A stretch of 32,705 bases of DNA from Ruminococcaceae bacterium UBA1236 (GCA_002309055.1 DBWO01000022.1:29122-61826), one strand, 5' to 3'; shown: positions 1 to 8,475, counted from the first letter of the stretch. A program made the numbers and translations. Notes: a model not told the origin generated them from the letters alone.

Positions 1-211
1 TGGGGAAACATATCGAACCGACGCTCGCCGTTAAACTGCTGCCCGTTTTTTCATAGTCCTTTTTGCGCAGTCCGTGAGGGCCGTCGCAAACCATTATTTC
101 GGGTATACCGTATTTCTCCATTCCTTTTAAGTGCCAGAAGTCCTGACCGTCGCAAAGCGCGGCCTTCTCCTCAAGAGTCATCTGAGCAAGAATTTCTCTG
201 GGGTCATTCAT
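1..211 (-). CDS. GH3 family beta-glucosidase, N-terminal fragment
   Basis: The first 70 codons of a glycoside hydrolase family 3 enzyme; the rest runs off the left edge. The visible protein begins MNDPREILAQMTLEEKAALC and continues with a DFWHLKG segment and IPEIMVCDGPHGLRK. This is the hallmark start of GH3 beta-glucosidases, where the DGPHG segment contributes to the sugar-binding pocket. The family removes terminal beta-linked glucose from oligosaccharides. No signal peptide is visible, so it is probably cytoplasmic. The ATG at 211 overlaps the last 8 bases of rmuC, which suggests translational coupling. The nucleophile Asp lies in the missing part, so activity cannot be judged. Family assignment is confident; substrate is not. 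Confidence 0.88.
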   Translation of the reverse strand, partial: MNDPREILAQMTLEEKAALCDGQDFWHLKGMEKYGIPEIMVCDGPHGLRKKDYEKTGSSLTASVGSICFP

Positions 212-1565
212 TGTTTTCGTCCTCCTTGAAAAATGTATTTGAATCTGTTAATCCCAAAATGCTGTCGGCTTCTTTGCCCTCAAGCTCTTCAACCGAGCCG
301 AGTTTTTTGCGGATTATGCCGTTTCGCTTATCCGCTTCGTCGAGCACGCTGCCCGCCTCGTCAATCTTTTTGCGCGCCTTTGAAAGCAGGTCGCCGAATT
401 TATCGTACTGCTGCTTTGCCGCGGCGAGCACGGAAGTGATTTCCGTTGCCTTTTCATTTATCGCTACTGCCCTGAAGCCGAGGGCGAGCGAGTTGAGAAG
501 CGCCGTTATGGTGGAGGGCCCCGCGAGCATCACGTTATAATCCCTCATCACCCTTTCGGGCACGGAGCTGCCGGAGGAATACGCCTCGGCATAGAGCCCC
601 TCGGTTGCAAGATACAGAATCGCAAACGGCGTTGTCACCGGCACGTTTATATATTTTGAAACGGATTTTGCTTCGTTTATTATTCTGTTTTCGAGGGCCT
701 TGCGCGCCGCGGCGAGCGCCTGCGCGTCCCCGTCCCTCGCGGCATCCGAAAGCCGCACATAATCTTCCATGGGGAATTTTGAGTCAATCGGCAGATATGT
801 CACCGTGCCCTCATTTGAGGGAATTCTTACGGCGAATTCAACCCTGTCGCCCGAGTTTTCTTTAGGGGCGTAATTTGTTTCGTACATTCCCGGCAGAGTC
901 TGGTCGAGTATCGCGCCGAGCTGCACCTCCGCCCAGGTGCCCCTCGCTTTAACGTTTGTGAGCACTCTGTTAAGGGAGTTTACGCTGCCCGTGACACCGC
1001 TCGAAAGCTCCTTGACTTCGCCCAGCGATTTATAAACGCTCTCAAGACGGTCGGAAACGGTTTTGAAAGAGGAGTCAAGCCGCGAGGAGAGAGTTTCGGT
1101 CAGTTTCTCGTCAACGTTCGCTCGCATTTCGTCCAGCTTTTTCTCGTTTGCCGCGCTCATATCCTTGAGTGAGGCGGAGATTTTTTCGCTCATCGCCTCA
1201 TTCTGCCGCGCGTTTTCCTTCATCATGCGCACGAGGGCTTCGCCCATCGCCTTTTCCATTCGGCTCTGCCTCTCGGTGTCGGTAACACGCATTTCAGAGA
1301 GCTGCCTGCTCATTCCGCCGAGCGCCTCGCCCGTCTCTTTCCTCATCTGCCCCTGCGCGAGGGTCTGCTCCCTGCGCGAGCGCTCAAACTCGGTGTCCAT
1401 TTCGCCCGAGAGCGATTCGAGCCGGCTTTCGAGCTTTCCGGTGTCTCCCGCGCTCTTTTTCAGCTTTAAGAGCACGGCGATTACTACCGCGAGCAGGATG
1501 AGGGTGAGGGCAGCGAGCACCAGGGAAATTATCAAAAGGGTGCTTTCCAAAGCATAGTCCTCCAT
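204..1565 (-). CDS. rmuC: RmuC family DNA recombination protein
   Basis: A 453-residue RmuC homologue, a membrane-anchored protein implicated in limiting DNA rearrangements; its exact biochemistry is unsettled. An N-terminal transmembrane helix (about residues 8-34, LLIISLVLAALTLILLAVVI) is followed by a long Glu/Arg/Lys-rich coiled coil (about 40-190). The conserved RmuC domain follows, with GTWAEVQLGAILDQTLPGMYE, the LPIDSKFPMEDY segment and the VMLAGPSTITALLNSLALGF segment, all typical of the family. The ATG at 1565 is the only start that keeps the membrane helix. No Shine-Dalgarno sequence precedes it, and the predicted -10 box lies close upstream (see promoter). It is followed, with an 8-base overlap, by the GH3 gene. 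Confidence 0.93.
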   Translation of the reverse strand: MEDYALESTLLIISLVLAALTLILLAVVIAVLLKLKKSAGDTGKLESRLESLSGEMDTEFERSRREQTLAQGQMRKETGEALGGMSRQLSEMRVTDTERQSRMEKAMGEALVRMMKENARQNEAMSEKISASLKDMSAANEKKLDEMRANVDEKLTETLSSRLDSSFKTVSDRLESVYKSLGEVKELSSGVTGSVNSLNRVLTNVKARGTWAEVQLGAILDQTLPGMYETNYAPKENSGDRVEFAVRIPSNEGTVTYLPIDSKFPMEDYVRLSDAARDGDAQALAAARKALENRIINEAKSVSKYINVPVTTPFAILYLATEGLYAEAYSSGSSVPERVMRDYNVMLAGPSTITALLNSLALGFRAVAINEKATEITSVLAAAKQQYDKFGDLLSKARKKIDEAGSVLDEADKRNGIIRKKLGSVEELEGKEADSILGLTDSNTFFKEDENNE

Positions 1566-1582
1566 TATATTATAGATATTTT

Positions 1583-1611
1583 ATTATAACATCATATTAA
1601 TCCGCGGGCAA
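1583..1611 (-). promoter_or_regulatory. Predicted sigma-A promoter for rmuC
   Basis: On the minus strand TTGCCC (1606-1611) and TATAAT (1583-1588) are separated by 17 bases. Transcription would begin about 10-12 bases before the rmuC ATG, leaving almost no leader and no visible ribosome binding site. This is inferred from consensus similarity only. Confidence 0.4.
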
Positions 1612-1710
1612 TGTGCAAAACGGCGATAATTTTTGGATAATATACACAAAGCGCGCCGTTTCTCATCCTCCCCGCGTCGCGCCGTAAAATTTTTATTTTT
1701 CCGAAAAATG

Positions 1711-1738
1711 TTGTAATATCCGTATGTTGTGGTATAAT
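1711..1738 (+). promoter_or_regulatory. Predicted sigma-A promoter for the 1766 lipoprotein gene
   Basis: TTGTAA (1711-1716), a 16-base spacer, then a perfect TATAAT (1733-1738), 27 bases before the start codon. The 200-base divergent gap between rmuC and the lipoprotein gene (1566-1765) holds this promoter and the rmuC promoter; I see no other feature in it. Confidence 0.5.
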
Positions 1739-1765
1739 TTAGAAAAAAATACGGAGGCATTGCTT

Positions 1766-2401
1766 ATGAAAAAATTAATCGCAATTGTTCTCGCTCTCAC
1801 CGTTCTGTTTGCTTTTGCCGCCTGCGGCAACACAGCCGGAACAGAGACAACCGCTCCCGAAGCCACTGAAGAAGCCACCGAGGAAGCCACCGCCGCCCTT
1901 GATATGGACGCTTACAATGCGGCTCTCGCAGCTCTTTACACTCAGGAGACCGCGGATGTTGACAAGAGCATCTTCACCCCCAAAGTGTTCTATGCCGACC
2001 TCAACTTCGACGGCTACAAAGACGTTATCGCCATCCCCAACTGGTTCCCCAAAGTAATGGTTTACTCAGATGGCGAATTCGTTGAGGCAAAGATTAACGC
2101 CGAGGAATGCACATTCGGTTCAAACTTCCCCGTTGCTGACGGCGCCGGCTACTTTTTATGCGCGGATGACGGCTTGATCATCGTTCGCGACAGCGGCCAC
2201 AACGAGGGTTCAAAGAACACCATGCGCGCGGTTGCGTACGAGCTTAACGGCCCCAGCGCAACACTTCTCTGGCAGATTGATTCCGATCCCGAAGCGGCAG
2301 ATACCGTTGCCGATTTCAACGCAAAATACGAGGAGAAGACAGCGGATCACACCCTCATCAATGTTTATGAAGAGGCCGAAATCTGGGCTCCCGCGGAATA
2401 A
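1766..2401 (+). CDS. Secreted lipoprotein with a calcium-loop-like motif, function unknown
   Basis: A 211-residue predicted lipoprotein. Residues 1-19 form a signal peptide with a lipobox-like end (FAAC, lipidated Cys20), and the start has a GGAGG ribosome binding site at 1753-1757. A Thr/Glu/Ala-rich linker follows (about 24-44, with repeated EEAT units). The folded part (about 47-211) contains DLNFDGYKDVI, in which D78, N80, D82 and D86 match the DxNxDGxxD loop of FG-GAP/VCBS or dockerin-type calcium sites. The rest is not recognised. It is monocistronic: its own promoter lies upstream and a strong terminator follows. It is probably anchored on the outer face of the membrane; any binding role is speculative. 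Confidence 0.75.
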   Translation: MKKLIAIVLALTVLFAFAACGNTAGTETTAPEATEEATEEATAALDMDAYNAALAALYTQETADVDKSIFTPKVFYADLNFDGYKDVIAIPNWFPKVMVYSDGEFVEAKINAEECTFGSNFPVADGAGYFLCADDGLIIVRDSGHNEGSKNTMRAVAYELNGPSATLLWQIDSDPEAADTVADFNAKYEEKTADHTLINVYEEAEIWAPAE

Positions 2402-2444
2402 TTTGCTTCTTTAATGCCTTATAAGTATTAAAACAAACAAAATC

Positions 2445-2486
2445 AGCGCTCTTAGTTACTTAATTCTTGACTAAGGGCGCTTTTTG
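2445..2486 (+). terminator. Rho-independent terminator after the lipoprotein gene
   Basis: A 12-bp stem (2445-2456 pairing with 2470-2481, one G-U pair) with a 13-base loop, followed by TTTTTG. The 3' arm also contains the -35 box of the next gene's predicted promoter. Confidence 0.88.
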
Positions 2487-2495
2487 TATTATATT
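2467..2495 (+). promoter_or_regulatory. Predicted promoter inside the terminator hairpin, for the SDR gene
   Basis: TTGACT (2467-2472), exactly 17 bases, then TATATT (2490-2495). Initiation near 2502 would give a leader of about 28 bases carrying an AAAAGGAGG ribosome binding site. The -35 box overlaps the loop and 3' arm of the preceding terminator. Confidence 0.5.
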
Positions 2496-2529
2496 TATGA
2501 TGTATGCTTAATTAAAAGGAGGATATTCA

Positions 2530-3549
2530 ATGAAAGTATTTATGATTGGCGGCACCGGTCTCCTTGGTTGCGAGGCCGCAAGAATTTTCATCGAGCACGG
2601 TCATCAGGTCAAGAGCGTGGCTCTGCCCCCTCTTCCCGAAGGAGCTCCCATCCCCAAGGAGATGGATATAGAATTCTGCAACATCTATGAAAAGACCGAC
2701 GACGAAATCAAGGCAATGATGGAAGGCTATGACTGCTTCGTTTTCGCGGCAGGCGTTGACGAGCGCGTGGAATTCCCCGCACCCGTTTATGACTCATACT
2801 ACAAATTCAACATCGCTCCTCTCGAGCGCATTCTGCCCCTTTGCAAGCAGGCGGGTCTCACCAAAGCGGTGGTGCTCGGCTCCTATTTCTCCTACCTTGC
2901 AAAAGAGCGCCCCGACATGAAGCTCACAGAGAAGCATCCTTATATCCGCAGCCGTATCGACCAGGAAAATGTCGCTTTCTCCTTTGCGGATGACAATTTC
3001 GACGTTGCCGTTCTTGAGCTGCCCTACATCTTCGGCACTCAGCCCGGCAGAAAGCCCGTATGGGTTATTCTTATTGAGCAGATTAAGCGTATGGATAAAC
3101 TCCCCTGCACCCTCTATCCCAAGGGAGGCACCGCAATGCTTACCGTGCGCCAGGTGGGCGAGGTCATTGTGGGCGCCGCCGAAAAATCAAAGGGCGCGAA
3201 GGCATGGCCCATTTCAATGTACAATATGAAGTGGAACGAATTCCTCAAGATAGTCTATGCCGCAAGAGGCATGGGTGAAAACCGCAAGATTATCGGCATC
3301 CCGCCATGGATGATGCGTATGGGTCTTGGCGGCGTTGTGAAAGAGTATAAAGAAAAGGGCATTGACAGCGGTATCGATCCCATGGGTCTGCCCGAAATTA
3401 TGGATATCAATCTCTTCATCGACCGCAAGTACAGCGAAGAGCTCGGCGCAACCGAGGACGATATCAAGGCCGCTATCTACGATTCAATCAAGGTCAGCGT
3501 TGCCTCCTACGAAGGCAAAGTCAAACTCCTTGAAATGAAAGGCGAATAA
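2530..3549 (+). CDS. NAD(P)-binding extended SDR / epimerase-like protein
   Basis: A 339-residue Rossmann-fold protein of the NAD-dependent epimerase/dehydratase (extended SDR) group. The nucleotide-binding motif GGTGLLG is at residues 7-13, and VVLGSY at 114-119 supplies the usual active-site Ser118. The catalytic Tyr-x-x-x-Lys appears as Tyr138-Ile-Arg-Ser-Arg142, so the key lysine is replaced by arginine unless another residue serves. This may mean altered chemistry or a binding/regulatory role. ELPYIFGTQPGRKPVW is a typical extended-SDR central segment. The start has an excellent AAAAGGAGG site 7 bases upstream. The gene stands between two terminators, so it is probably a single-gene unit. 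The substrate is unknown. Confidence 0.82.
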   Translation: MKVFMIGGTGLLGCEAARIFIEHGHQVKSVALPPLPEGAPIPKEMDIEFCNIYEKTDDEIKAMMEGYDCFVFAAGVDERVEFPAPVYDSYYKFNIAPLERILPLCKQAGLTKAVVLGSYFSYLAKERPDMKLTEKHPYIRSRIDQENVAFSFADDNFDVAVLELPYIFGTQPGRKPVWVILIEQIKRMDKLPCTLYPKGGTAMLTVRQVGEVIVGAAEKSKGAKAWPISMYNMKWNEFLKIVYAARGMGENRKIIGIPPWMMRMGLGGVVKEYKEKGIDSGIDPMGLPEIMDINLFIDRKYSEELGATEDDIKAAIYDSIKVSVASYEGKVKLLEMKGE

Positions 3550-3562
3550 TACGGTATCTTCC

Positions 3563-3611
3563 GGGGCCCGTGAAGCAGATGGATTATTTCAATTCTTCAC
3601 CGGCCCCTTTT
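3563..3611 (+). terminator. Rho-independent terminator after the SDR gene
   Basis: A 13-bp GC-rich stem (3563-3575 with 3595-3607, one mismatch) and a T-run at 3608-3611. It separates the SDR gene from the sugar symporter gene. Confidence 0.82.
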
Positions 3612-3663
3612 CATTTAAAAAAAGCGTTATTTTATTCCAGAAAAAACAGAGAGGATTTTCATA

Positions 3664-5154
3664 ATGGAAACCAAAAAGTATATTTCCGGAAAAGAAAAGT
3701 GGATGTTTGCGCTCGGCGCGGGCGGACAGGGTATGATTTACGCGATGATGTCAAGCTACATCAGCGACTATTACGTAAGCGTGCTCAAGCTGCCCCTTAT
3801 GTTCATCCTTTTGCTCATGCTCCTCGCGAGAGTTTGGGACGCCATTAACGACCCTCTTATGGGTATGATTGTTGACCACAAGACCACAAAATGGGGCAAG
3901 ATGAAGCCCTATATCCTGTTTGCCTCTCTGCCCATCGCGGTTCTCACTATCCTAATGTATATGAGCCCCAACCTTCCCGTGAATCAGCTTATGATATTCT
4001 CGGGCGTTGTCTACGTGCTCTGGGGTATGGTTTACACAATGGCCGACGTCCCCTTCTGGGGTCTTCCCAACGTAATGACTCCCGACACCAAAGAGAGAGG
4101 CTCTCTCATCTCCTTCACAAAGATTGTCAACAGCATCGGCTCTGCCCTTCCCGAGGTTTTCTTCATTGTGGCGGGCTTCATTCTGCCTCTCATTTTTGAT
4201 GAAGGCAATGTTGACGTTTACAACAAGAAAAAATATCTCACTGTTGCCATCGCCATAGTCGCAATAGGCACAATATTCTATATAAACTCCTATTTCCATA
4301 TCAAGGAAAGAGTTGTTCCCCCCGTTACAAAGCGCAAGCCCGGCGAACCCGGTCAGCTCAAGCGCCTTTTCTCCTGCAAACCCATGGTGCTTGTGCTTCT
4401 CACAGGCGTGCTCTCAAGCGGCAGATATATGTTCGGCGCCGCTACACTGCACGTTGCCAGATACGCCTTCTATATCGGCCCCGACCTTACGGGCATGGAT
4501 GCCGCCGAGCGCCTTAAGGCGATAGAAGCAAGCGTTTCGTCAATCAAGATGATATTCAACATCTGCTCAATCGTGGGTATGTTCGGCGCAATGCTCGTAA
4601 TGCCCGTTCTGATGAAGAAGTTTGACTATAAAAAGATAATGGTAACCACCTGCATAGCGGGCGCGGTTGCGGCCGTTCCCACCACTCTGGTCGGCTGGTT
4701 CACCGGCAATCTTTATATCTGCATCCCGTTCATCATCATTTCCTGTATCCCCATCGGCGTTATAAACGTGCTTGTGTTCGCGATGATCTGCGACTGCCTT
4801 GACTATATGGAGCTCACAACGGGCTACCGCGACAACGGTCTCGGCTCCGCGTGCAGCGGCTTCATAAACAAGCTCGGCAACGCGATTGCCACAAGCAGCA
4901 TAATCGTTCTCTTCCTCGTTATCGGCTTCAATCCCGCCGAGATGCTCTCATCCGAAGTTGCGAGAGCGGCCACGGAATTTACGCGCGAGCAGAATTTCGC
5001 GGTGTTCTCACTTGTATCGGTGTTCCCGGGCGTGAGCCTGCTGCTTTGCGCCATCCCGATGTTCTTCTATAAGATTTCAGGCAAAGAAAAAGAAAGAATG
5101 ATTGAAGAACTCAACGCAAAGAGAGAAGCCGAGGGTATGGAAATAGCAGAATAA
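3664..5154 (+). CDS. GPH-family (MelB-like) sugar:cation symporter
   Basis: A 496-residue integral membrane protein with about 12 hydrophobic segments. It belongs to the glycoside-pentoside-hexuronide:cation symporter family of the major facilitator superfamily. The signature between the second and third helices is clear: RVWDAINDPLMGMIVDHK followed by TKWGKMKPYILF, where the aspartates correspond to the cation site of MelB-type carriers. FWGLPNVMTPDTKERG and DCLDYMELTTGYRDNGLG are also family-typical. It probably imports a glycoside or oligosaccharide, which fits a genome carrying GH2 and GH3 glycosidases, but no hydrolase is adjacent to name the sugar. An AGAGAGGA site precedes the ATG. It ends 28 bases before typA with no terminator visible, so read-through is possible. 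Confidence 0.9.
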   Translation: METKKYISGKEKWMFALGAGGQGMIYAMMSSYISDYYVSVLKLPLMFILLLMLLARVWDAINDPLMGMIVDHKTTKWGKMKPYILFASLPIAVLTILMYMSPNLPVNQLMIFSGVVYVLWGMVYTMADVPFWGLPNVMTPDTKERGSLISFTKIVNSIGSALPEVFFIVAGFILPLIFDEGNVDVYNKKKYLTVAIAIVAIGTIFYINSYFHIKERVVPPVTKRKPGEPGQLKRLFSCKPMVLVLLTGVLSSGRYMFGAATLHVARYAFYIGPDLTGMDAAERLKAIEASVSSIKMIFNICSIVGMFGAMLVMPVLMKKFDYKKIMVTTCIAGAVAAVPTTLVGWFTGNLYICIPFIIISCIPIGVINVLVFAMICDCLDYMELTTGYRDNGLGSACSGFINKLGNAIATSSIIVLFLVIGFNPAEMLSSEVARAATEFTREQNFAVFSLVSVFPGVSLLLCAIPMFFYKISGKEKERMIEELNAKREAEGMEIAE

Positions 5155-5182
5155 AAACTCCAAGCAAAAAGAGGTAATTCCT

Positions 5183-7003
5183 TTGTCCGCAAAAAAAGAT
5201 TTAAGAAACATAGCGATTATCGCCCACGTTGACCACGGCAAAACGACCCTGGTTGACGAGATGCTCAAGCAGAGCGGCACCTTCAGAGAAAACGAACAGG
5301 TTGCCGAGAGAGTTATGGACTCAAACGACCTTGAGCGCGAAAGAGGCATAACGATACTTTCAAAAAACACATCAATTCACTATAAAGGCACCAAGATAAA
5401 CGTGGTTGACACCCCGGGTCACGCCGATTTCGGCGGCGAGGTGGAGCGCATTCTGATGATGGTTGACGGCGTGCTGCTGCTCGTGGACGCGTTTGAGGGC
5501 TGTATGCCGCAGACCCGTTTCGTCCTCAAAAAGGCGCTCGGCCTCAAAAAGACGGTGCTTGTTGTCATCAACAAGATTGACCGCCCCAACGCAAGGCCCG
5601 CGGAAGTGCTCGACGAAGTGCTTGACCTTTTCATCGACCTCGGCGCAGACGAGGACCAGCTTGAGTTCCCCGTTGTTTACGCAAGCGCGAGAGACGGCTA
5701 TTCAAGCCTCGACCCGGACGTGCGCGAGGGCGATATGCAGCCGCTCTTTGACGCGATTCTCGAAAACATCGAACCCCCGCAGGGCGACCCGGACGGCCCT
5801 CTGCAGTGCCTCTTCTCGTCACTCGACTATGACGATTATGTTGGCAGAATCGGCGTTGGCAGAATCGAGCGCGGCAGAGTCAGGCGCAATCAGACCGCCA
5901 CTCTCTGCAAGGCGGATGGTTCAACCGTGAGCGTTAAAGTGAGCCGCCTTTATCAGTTTGAGGGCCTTTCCCGCACCGAGTGCGAGGAGGCTGAAGCGGG
6001 CGACATCATATGTGTCAGCGGCATTGAGGGCATCAATATAGGCGAAACTCTCTGCGACCCCGAGCATATTGACCCCCTCCCCTTCATAAAGATAGACGAG
6101 CCCACAATCTCGATGAATTTCATCGTAAACGACAGCCCCTTCGCGGGCAAAGAGGGCAAATTCGTCACCTCCCGCAACCTCAGGGACCGCCTTTTCAAAG
6201 AGGTTGAAACAAACGTTTCGATGAGAGTTGAGGAAACCGAAACCACGGACACATTCAAGGTCAGCGGCAGAGGCGAGCTTCACCTGTCCATTCTTATAGA
6301 AACCATGCGCCGTCAGGGTTATGAGTTCCAGGTTTCGCGCCCGAAAGTCATTCTCAAGGAGATTGACGGTCAGCTTTACGAGCCCATGGAGCTTCTCATA
6401 ATCGAGGTGCCCGAAAACTATGTGGGCGCTGTTATCGAAAAACTCGGCGCGAGAAAAGCGGAGCTCGAGAATATGGGCGCGCGCGATGGCGGCTCAACCC
6501 ACCTTGAGTTCAAAATTCCCTCAAGAGGCCTTATCGGCTACCGCTCCGAATTCCTTACCGACACAAACGGCAACGGCATAATGAACCAGCTCTTTGACGG
6601 CTACAAGCCTTATAAAGGCGACATTCAGTCGAGAGAGCGCGGCTCAATCATCGTGCACGAAACCGGCGTATCCTCGGCCTACGGCCTTTTCAACACGCAG
6701 GACAGAGGCCGCCTCTTCATTGGCCCCGGCGTTGACGTTTACGAGGGCATGATAATCGGCGAGTGCGCCAAAAACGAGGATGTCACCTGCAACGTCTGCA
6801 AGCTCAAGCACCTCACAAACACGCGCGCGAGCGGGTCGGACGACGCCCTCAGGCTTGTGCCGCCGAGCAATATGAGTCTCGAACAGTGTATGGAATTCAT
6901 CAAGGACGACGAGCTGCTTGAGGTTACACCCACATCCCTGCGCCTTCGCAAGCGCATCCTTTCAAAGGAGCAGAGGATGAAACAGCAGTTCAGGCATAAA
7001 TAA
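5183..7003 (+). CDS. typA: Ribosome-associated translational GTPase TypA/BipA
   Basis: A 606-residue TypA/BipA GTPase, an EF-G-like factor that acts in 50S subunit assembly and stress adaptation. The G1 loop AHVDHGKT is at residues 14-21, the RGITI switch I motif, DTPGHADF (G3) and NKID (G4) are all intact. Domains II, III and V-like and the BipA-specific C-terminal region follow, and full length matches the family. The start is TTG at 5183, chosen because an AAAGAGGTAA site lies upstream and the protein then begins with the expected KDLRNIAIIAHVDHGKT. It ends one base before ribF and probably opens the long packed run that extends through rsmG. Confidence 0.96.
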   Translation: MSAKKDLRNIAIIAHVDHGKTTLVDEMLKQSGTFRENEQVAERVMDSNDLERERGITILSKNTSIHYKGTKINVVDTPGHADFGGEVERILMMVDGVLLLVDAFEGCMPQTRFVLKKALGLKKTVLVVINKIDRPNARPAEVLDEVLDLFIDLGADEDQLEFPVVYASARDGYSSLDPDVREGDMQPLFDAILENIEPPQGDPDGPLQCLFSSLDYDDYVGRIGVGRIERGRVRRNQTATLCKADGSTVSVKVSRLYQFEGLSRTECEEAEAGDIICVSGIEGINIGETLCDPEHIDPLPFIKIDEPTISMNFIVNDSPFAGKEGKFVTSRNLRDRLFKEVETNVSMRVEETETTDTFKVSGRGELHLSILIETMRRQGYEFQVSRPKVILKEIDGQLYEPMELLIIEVPENYVGAVIEKLGARKAELENMGARDGGSTHLEFKIPSRGLIGYRSEFLTDTNGNGIMNQLFDGYKPYKGDIQSRERGSIIVHETGVSSAYGLFNTQDRGRLFIGPGVDVYEGMIIGECAKNEDVTCNVCKLKHLTNTRASGSDDALRLVPPSNMSLEQCMEFIKDDELLEVTPTSLRLRKRILSKEQRMKQQFRHK

Positions 7004-7004
7004 T

Positions 7005-7898
7005 ATGGAAAACAGTAAAACGGCCGTTGCTCTGGGCAGCTTTGACGGCCTGCACAAAGGACATAAATCAGTGCTTGCCTGCGCTCTCTCTTACGGGGAG
7101 CGTGGGCTTGTGCCCTGTGCTCTTCTCTTTGCCTCCCATCCCCTGCTCTCCCTGACGGGCTCCGCCCCCGAGGAGATTCTGCAGCCGCATATAAGGAGCA
7201 GAATGCTTTGGGATATGGGCGTTGAAGAGAAGCGCATCGATTTCGCGGACGTTATGAATCTCACGGCGGAAGAGTTTTTTGAGAGCGTCATTCTCGGCAA
7301 GCTGTGTGCCGGCGCTGTCTGCTGCGGCGAAAACTTCCGCTTCGGCAAAGGCGGAAAGGGCGATGTCGCCCTGCTCACGGAGCTTTGCGAAAAATCCGGC
7401 ACCGAAATCACCGTCGCCCCTACCGTGAATTATAACGGCGGGCCGGTCAGCTCAACTCGCATAAGAAAAGCGATTAAAGAGGGCGACATAAAGAGCGCAA
7501 ACGAAATGCTCGGCTATGAATTCGGCTACGAGGCCGTTGTGAAAACGGGCTGCAGGCGCGGGCGTCTTATGGGCGCGCCCACAATCAATCAGTATTTTGA
7601 CCGGGGCTTCATCGTGCCGAAAAACGGCGTTTATGCCTGCAAGGTCAATATTTACGGCAAAAACTACGCAGGCGTTGCCAACATCGGCCTTCGCCCCTCA
7701 TTCGAGAATGAGGATCTGCGCAGCGAAACCTGCATTATCGGCTTTGACGGCGACCTTTACGGCGAAACGGTGAAGGTTGACCTGCTCGAATTCTTGAGAG
7801 AAGAGATAAAATTCCCCGATGTGGAGCTGCTCAAGGAGCAGATTCACAAAGACGCGGAAAAAGCCGCGGAAATATTCGGAGGCGGAAACTATGTATGA
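7005..7898 (+). CDS. ribF: Bifunctional riboflavin kinase / FAD synthetase
   Basis: A 297-residue RibF. It phosphorylates riboflavin to FMN and adenylylates FMN to FAD in the cytoplasm. The FAD synthetase domain (about 1-150) has the nucleotidyl-transferase motif GSFDGLHKGH at residues 11-20 and SSTRIRKAI. The riboflavin kinase domain (about 160-290) has GRLMGAPTIN, the GRxxGxPTxN-type motif that binds Mg-ATP, and NIGLRPSF. It is placed between typA and a uracil-DNA glycosylase gene. The next gene starts 8 bases before its stop, so they are probably translationally coupled. It serves the flavoproteins encoded nearby (mnmG, NimA-like protein) as well as the rest of the cell. No FMN riboswitch is visible. 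Confidence 0.95.
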   Translation: MENSKTAVALGSFDGLHKGHKSVLACALSYGERGLVPCALLFASHPLLSLTGSAPEEILQPHIRSRMLWDMGVEEKRIDFADVMNLTAEEFFESVILGKLCAGAVCCGENFRFGKGGKGDVALLTELCEKSGTEITVAPTVNYNGGPVSSTRIRKAIKEGDIKSANEMLGYEFGYEAVVKTGCRRGRLMGAPTINQYFDRGFIVPKNGVYACKVNIYGKNYAGVANIGLRPSFENEDLRSETCIIGFDGDLYGETVKVDLLEFLREEIKFPDVELLKEQIHKDAEKAAEIFGGGNYV

Positions 7899-8475
7899 AA
7901 CTTGGGAACAACTGAAAAGCGACTGCCTTAAGTGCGAAAAATGCGGGCTTTGTAAAACCCGCAACAACATCGTTTTCGGCGTAGGCAACGAAAAAGCGGA
8001 AGTGATGTTTGTGGGCGAGGGCCCCGGCTACAACGAGGATATGCAGGGCGAACCCTTTGTGGGCAGAGGCGGACAGCTGCTTGACAAATACCTTGAGTAC
8101 ATTAACCTCGACAGAAAGAAAAACATATATATCGCCAATATGGTCAAATGCCGTCCTCCCGAAAACAGAGACCCCTCCGAGGAGGAGATGGACTGCTGCA
8201 TTGACTGGCTCAGGGAGCAGACGCGCCTTATCCGCCCGAAAATCATCGTGTGCCTGGGGCGGATTTCGGCAAAGCGCCTTATAGACAAGAATTTCCTTGT
8301 CACCAAAGAGCACGGCAAATTCATCGAAAAGGGCGGAATCCTCTTTATGGCGACCTTCCACCCCGCCGCTCTTCTGAGAAATCCGAACAACAAGCCGCCG
8401 GCGCTTGAGGATTTTATTGCTTTAAAAGAAAAAATATGGGAAGTTTGTGACCGTACCTATGATATACAGCGCTGA
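7891..8475 (+). CDS. Family 4 uracil-DNA glycosylase (4Fe-4S)
   Basis: A 194-residue uracil-DNA glycosylase of family 4, the iron-sulfur type that excises uracil from DNA to start base-excision repair. The N-terminal cysteines C15 and C18 (with an extra C21), the cysteine in MVKCRPPENR and the DCC pair further on can supply the four cluster ligands. The active-site motif GEGPGYNEDMQGEPFVGRGG and the HPAALLRNP motif are intact. The ATG at 7891 sits behind GGAGGCGG and overlaps ribF by 8 bases. Its 3' end overlaps mnmG by 17 bases. The family is confident; no gene symbol is standard for this group. Confidence 0.93.
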   Translation: MYETWEQLKSDCLKCEKCGLCKTRNNIVFGVGNEKAEVMFVGEGPGYNEDMQGEPFVGRGGQLLDKYLEYINLDRKKNIYIANMVKCRPPENRDPSEEEMDCCIDWLREQTRLIRPKIIVCLGRISAKRLIDKNFLVTKEHGKFIEKGGILFMATFHPAALLRNPNNKPPALEDFIALKEKIWEVCDRTYDIQR

